Of a stretch of 6,410 nt of DNA, positions 5,161 through 6,410 are shown piece by piece. The stretch comes from JBHEKP01 sp041859375 (GTDB lineage Bacteria > Hydrogenedentota > Hydrogenedentia > Hydrogenedentales > CAITNO01), in NCBI GenBank assembly GCA_041859375.1, contig JBHEKP010000168.1:1-6410 (forward strand), written 5' to 3'. Positions within the stretch are counted from its first letter, which is position 1. Each line of letters starts with the position of its first letter. The notes under the pieces are model-generated. The model ran no database searches. It saw only the letters and a list, made by a program, of their open reading frames with translations, and was not told the DNA's origin. The position numbers and the translations under genes are program-made.

Positions 5161-5242
5161 ATGGCTTTTACTATTTCAAGCCATCATTTTTAACGCCCTC
5201 AAGAAAATAATTGATTGTGGGGCATCCTAGCGCGTCCAGCGC

Positions 5243-5282
5243 AAAAGAAAAGCCCCGGCCAGTCTTGGGAACCAGCCGGGGC
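5243..5282 (-). terminator. Intrinsic terminator of the element's three-gene operon
   Basis: GCCCCGGC (5252-5259) pairs with GCCGGGGC (5275-5282) across a 15-nt loop, and on the minus strand the stem is followed directly by TTTTCTTTT (5243-5251). It begins 12 nt after the stop of the 50-residue gene, which supports that small gene as the last of the operon. Confidence 0.84.
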
Positions 5283-5294
5283 GGGTGGCGGTGG

Positions 5295-5447
5295 TTATTT
5301 CGTCTTGCCTTGCAAGGCGGCTATTTGTTCACGAATCCAGCGCGTCATCGGGGACGGCGGCGCGGGCGGGGCGGTGAACGTCCGCACCGTTTCACGATAA
5401 GCGGCGCGGAGGGCCTCGCCGGGTGTCAGCGGCTTGTCAGTCTCCAT
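5295..5447 (-). CDS. Small 50-residue protein of unknown function, last gene of element operon
   Basis: I do not recognise this protein. It starts METDKPLTPGEALRAAYRE, has a proline-rich middle (TAPPAPPSP) and ends RWIREQIAALQGKTK, so two short helices joined by a flexible linker are likely; it has no membrane segment or signal peptide. The frame stays open upstream to an ATG at 5663, but that longer reading would run through most of the preceding gene in another frame and its extra residues look non-coding. The ATG at 5447 overlaps the preceding gene's stop by 11 nt and has GAGG 9 nt upstream, as expected for a translationally coupled phage gene. The terminator 12 nt after its stop agrees with transcription in this direction. 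Confidence 0.5.
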   Translation of the reverse strand: METDKPLTPGEALRAAYRETVRTFTAPPAPPSPMTRWIREQIAALQGKTK

Positions 5448-5982
5448 CGGCGGGAGCCTCGTTTTCGGCGAACCACAGGCGGCATTCCCGATCATCATTG
5501 ACCATCTGCGCCCATCGGCCAGCACGGCGCATCCGTGCGGTTTCAGCAGGCACGGCGGAGCGGCCATAAGCGGCCCGGTATTCCTTGCCAGCGGCGGAAA
5601 TATCGCGGTTAATCTCCTGCATCCGGCGGCGGGCGGCAAGGACTGCCAAAATCGCACCTTCAATCACGCTAGCCTCATGCTCTGCCTCGGCAATGTGCAA
5701 ATTAACCGCCTCTATGGTTTCAGCCTTGGCGGCGGGTTCGCATTCCTGCAATGCTTTTGCCGTGGCGGCGGGTATGGCCCGCGCCAACAGCTCCGCGCCC
5801 GCAATTTGTGCCTGCAACCCGGCGGCGCGGCGGGTTAATTTTTCGGTCGGTTCGCCAAGGGCCAGCGCAACGGCTAGATCGGCCTCGCATTCCACCAGCG
5901 CGGCACGTGCGATGGATTCCATCGCGGCGTTATGCGCGGCTTGGTCTTTCAGGGTTCGGATTCGTTCAAGACTTTTTAGCAT
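5437..5982 (-). CDS. Alanine/glutamate-rich helical protein of unknown function (element-encoded)
   Basis: I do not recognise this 181-residue protein. It is predicted almost entirely helical, very rich in Ala, Glu and Arg, with heptad-like stretches around 10-65 (for example EKLTRRAAGLQAQIAGAELL) and 85-135 (HIAEAEHEASVIEGAILAVL, then RRRMQEINRDISAAGKEYR), so a coiled coil is likely. The C-terminus (about 150-181) is different: GRWAQMVNDDRECRLWFAENE. No transmembrane segment is seen. The start overlaps the end of the upstream HTH gene by 17 nt and has AAGGA (5991-5995) 8 nt before the ATG, strong support for a real coupled gene. Position after a terminase-like HTH gene would suit a small structural or accessory phage protein, but this is only context. 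Confidence 0.68.
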   Translation of the reverse strand: MLKSLERIRTLKDQAAHNAAMESIARAALVECEADLAVALALGEPTEKLTRRAAGLQAQIAGAELLARAIPAATAKALQECEPAAKAETIEAVNLHIAEAEHEASVIEGAILAVLAARRRMQEINRDISAAGKEYRAAYGRSAVPAETARMRRAGRWAQMVNDDRECRLWFAENEAPADGD

Positions 5983-6410
5983 GGGTGTTTTCCTTTAGTT
6001 GCGCGGCCATCGCCGCAAGGTGTGCCGATAGTTCGGCGGTTTTCATAGACTGCCACGGGTTCGGCACATCGGAGCCGTCCACGGTTGTCTGTGCTGTTTT
6101 AACAGGCGCGTCCAGCCCAAACAGACGGGCGCGGCGGGCGGCGATTGTCACCACACGGTCCACCGCCCCCAGTTCGCCTTCGGCGACGCGGGGCCAGAGG
6201 GCGGCGGTCAAAGCGTCAAGCCGTTCCGCCTCGATGCCGCGCATGGCCTCCGCTTGTTCTTGATTTGATAGGCACAATTCACGCAAGGCACGGGACACAT
6301 CCCGGCAGGCGGTGGAACCGTCCACGCCAAGCATGTCGCCGATTTCGCGGAAACTGTGGCCCTGAATCCGCAAGTCCAAAGCACGGCGGGCGCGGAGCCT
6401 GGACTCGATC
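5966..6410 (-). CDS. Phage-type helix-turn-helix protein, terminase small subunit-like (5' end beyond window)
   Basis: About 147 residues are visible; the frame is open to the window edge, so the true start lies outside. A TTG at 6379 is in frame but falls inside a continuous helix (SRLRARRALDLRIQGHS) and is not a likely start. The helix-turn-helix reads FREIGDMLGVDGSTACRDV, in the style of HTH proteins and small terminase subunits that recognise phage DNA for packaging. It is followed by the stretch ERLDALTAALWPRVAEGELG and then VDRVVTIAARRARLFGLDAP, a pattern I associate with a common phage/prophage HTH family often encoded near terminase genes. The C-terminus is basic and probably disordered (QLKENTHAKKS). 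A transcription regulator rather than a packaging protein is the main alternative. It is the first visible gene of an overlapping operon. Confidence 0.72.
   Translation of the reverse strand, partial: IESRLRARRALDLRIQGHSFREIGDMLGVDGSTACRDVSRALRELCLSNQEQAEAMRGIEAERLDALTAALWPRVAEGELGAVDRVVTIAARRARLFGLDAPVKTAQTTVDGSDVPNPWQSMKTAELSAHLAAMAAQLKENTHAKKS
5991..5995 (-). promoter_or_regulatory. Ribosome binding site of the 181-residue element gene
   Basis: AAGGA on the minus strand, 8 nt before the ATG at 5982, lies within the coding end of the HTH gene. It decides the start and shows that the 17-nt overlap is genuine. Confidence 0.65.

Larger units (their letters stand above)
4861..5242. other. Gene-free AT-rich attachment-side region
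   Basis: About 380 nt separate the tRNA junction from the terminator of the small-gene operon. Base composition drops sharply to AT-rich compared with the GC-rich genes on both sides. I find no open reading frame with a credible start and no RNA gene. What it holds are short repeated boxes (ACACAGG at three places, a GTGTA cluster) and T-rich tracts, consistent with a recombination attachment region or a bare control region. Confidence 0.6.
4855..6410. mobile_element. Integrase-distal end of an integrated prophage or phage satellite (extends beyond window)
   Basis: The left boundary is the point where tRNA-Thr homology stops. Inside are 390 nt of gene-free AT-rich DNA with repeated boxes, then an overlapping minus-strand operon with a phage-type HTH protein and two unrecognised small genes, closed by a terminator facing the junction. 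No integrase is within the window. Since a 3'-only tRNA copy marks the far end of such elements, the integrase and reconstituted tRNA are expected beyond 6410. A decayed genomic island is possible; I see no capsid or tail gene to prove a full phage. Confidence 0.62.

Noticed and set aside
4861..5242. CRISPR array in the repeat-containing AT-rich region
   Set aside because: The repeats are 7-13 nt, irregularly spaced and in mixed orientation; there are no uniform spacers and no cas genes.
5434..6263. Plus-strand frames opposite the element operon
   Set aside because: The minus strand has the HTH motif, good ribosome sites, overlapping gene junctions and a correctly oriented terminator; the plus frames have none of these.

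Overview
The window is bacterial and GC-rich (its coding parts are strongly GC-biased), and every supported gene lies on the minus strand, so it reads from right to left. The gene order fur, uracil-DNA glycosylase, yicC, gmk, rpoZ, coaBC, together with a response regulator carrying an excisionase-type DNA-binding domain, looks like a Gram-negative or deep-branching lineage (Deltaproteobacteria, Planctomycetes/Lentisphaerae or Hydrogenedentes-like). The sequence does not fix the phylum.

Positions 1-2854 hold a compact housekeeping cluster: yicC (endoribonuclease), gmk (GMP to GDP), rpoZ (RNA polymerase omega) and coaBC (coenzyme A synthesis, cut off by the window start). The gaps are 3-21 nt, which indicates one transcript, probably from a promoter at about 2913-2942. 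Just upstream, positions 2966-3998 hold a Fur-family metalloregulator followed 16 nt later by a four-cysteine uracil-DNA glycosylase-like protein. Positions 4059-4637 hold an orphan response regulator with its own near-consensus promoter and a strong terminator; that terminator ends only 11 nt before the fur start codon.

Positions 4741-4854 hold the 3' part of a tRNA-Thr(CGU) gene with its terminator. From anticodon loop to CCA it is canonical, but the sequence that should form the 5' half (acceptor 5' strand, D arm, 5' anticodon stem) is absent and replaced by unrelated DNA. This is what one end of an element integrated in a tRNA gene looks like. To the right, 4855-5242 is gene-free, AT-rich DNA with several short repeated boxes (candidate recombinase or excisionase sites). 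Then comes an overlapping three-gene minus-strand operon (5295-6410, first gene cut off) ending in an intrinsic terminator: a helix-turn-helix protein resembling phage small-terminase/DNA-packaging HTH proteins, an alanine-rich helical protein, and a 50-residue protein. I read this as the integrase-distal end of a prophage or phage satellite; the integrase and the intact tRNA-Thr should lie beyond the right edge.
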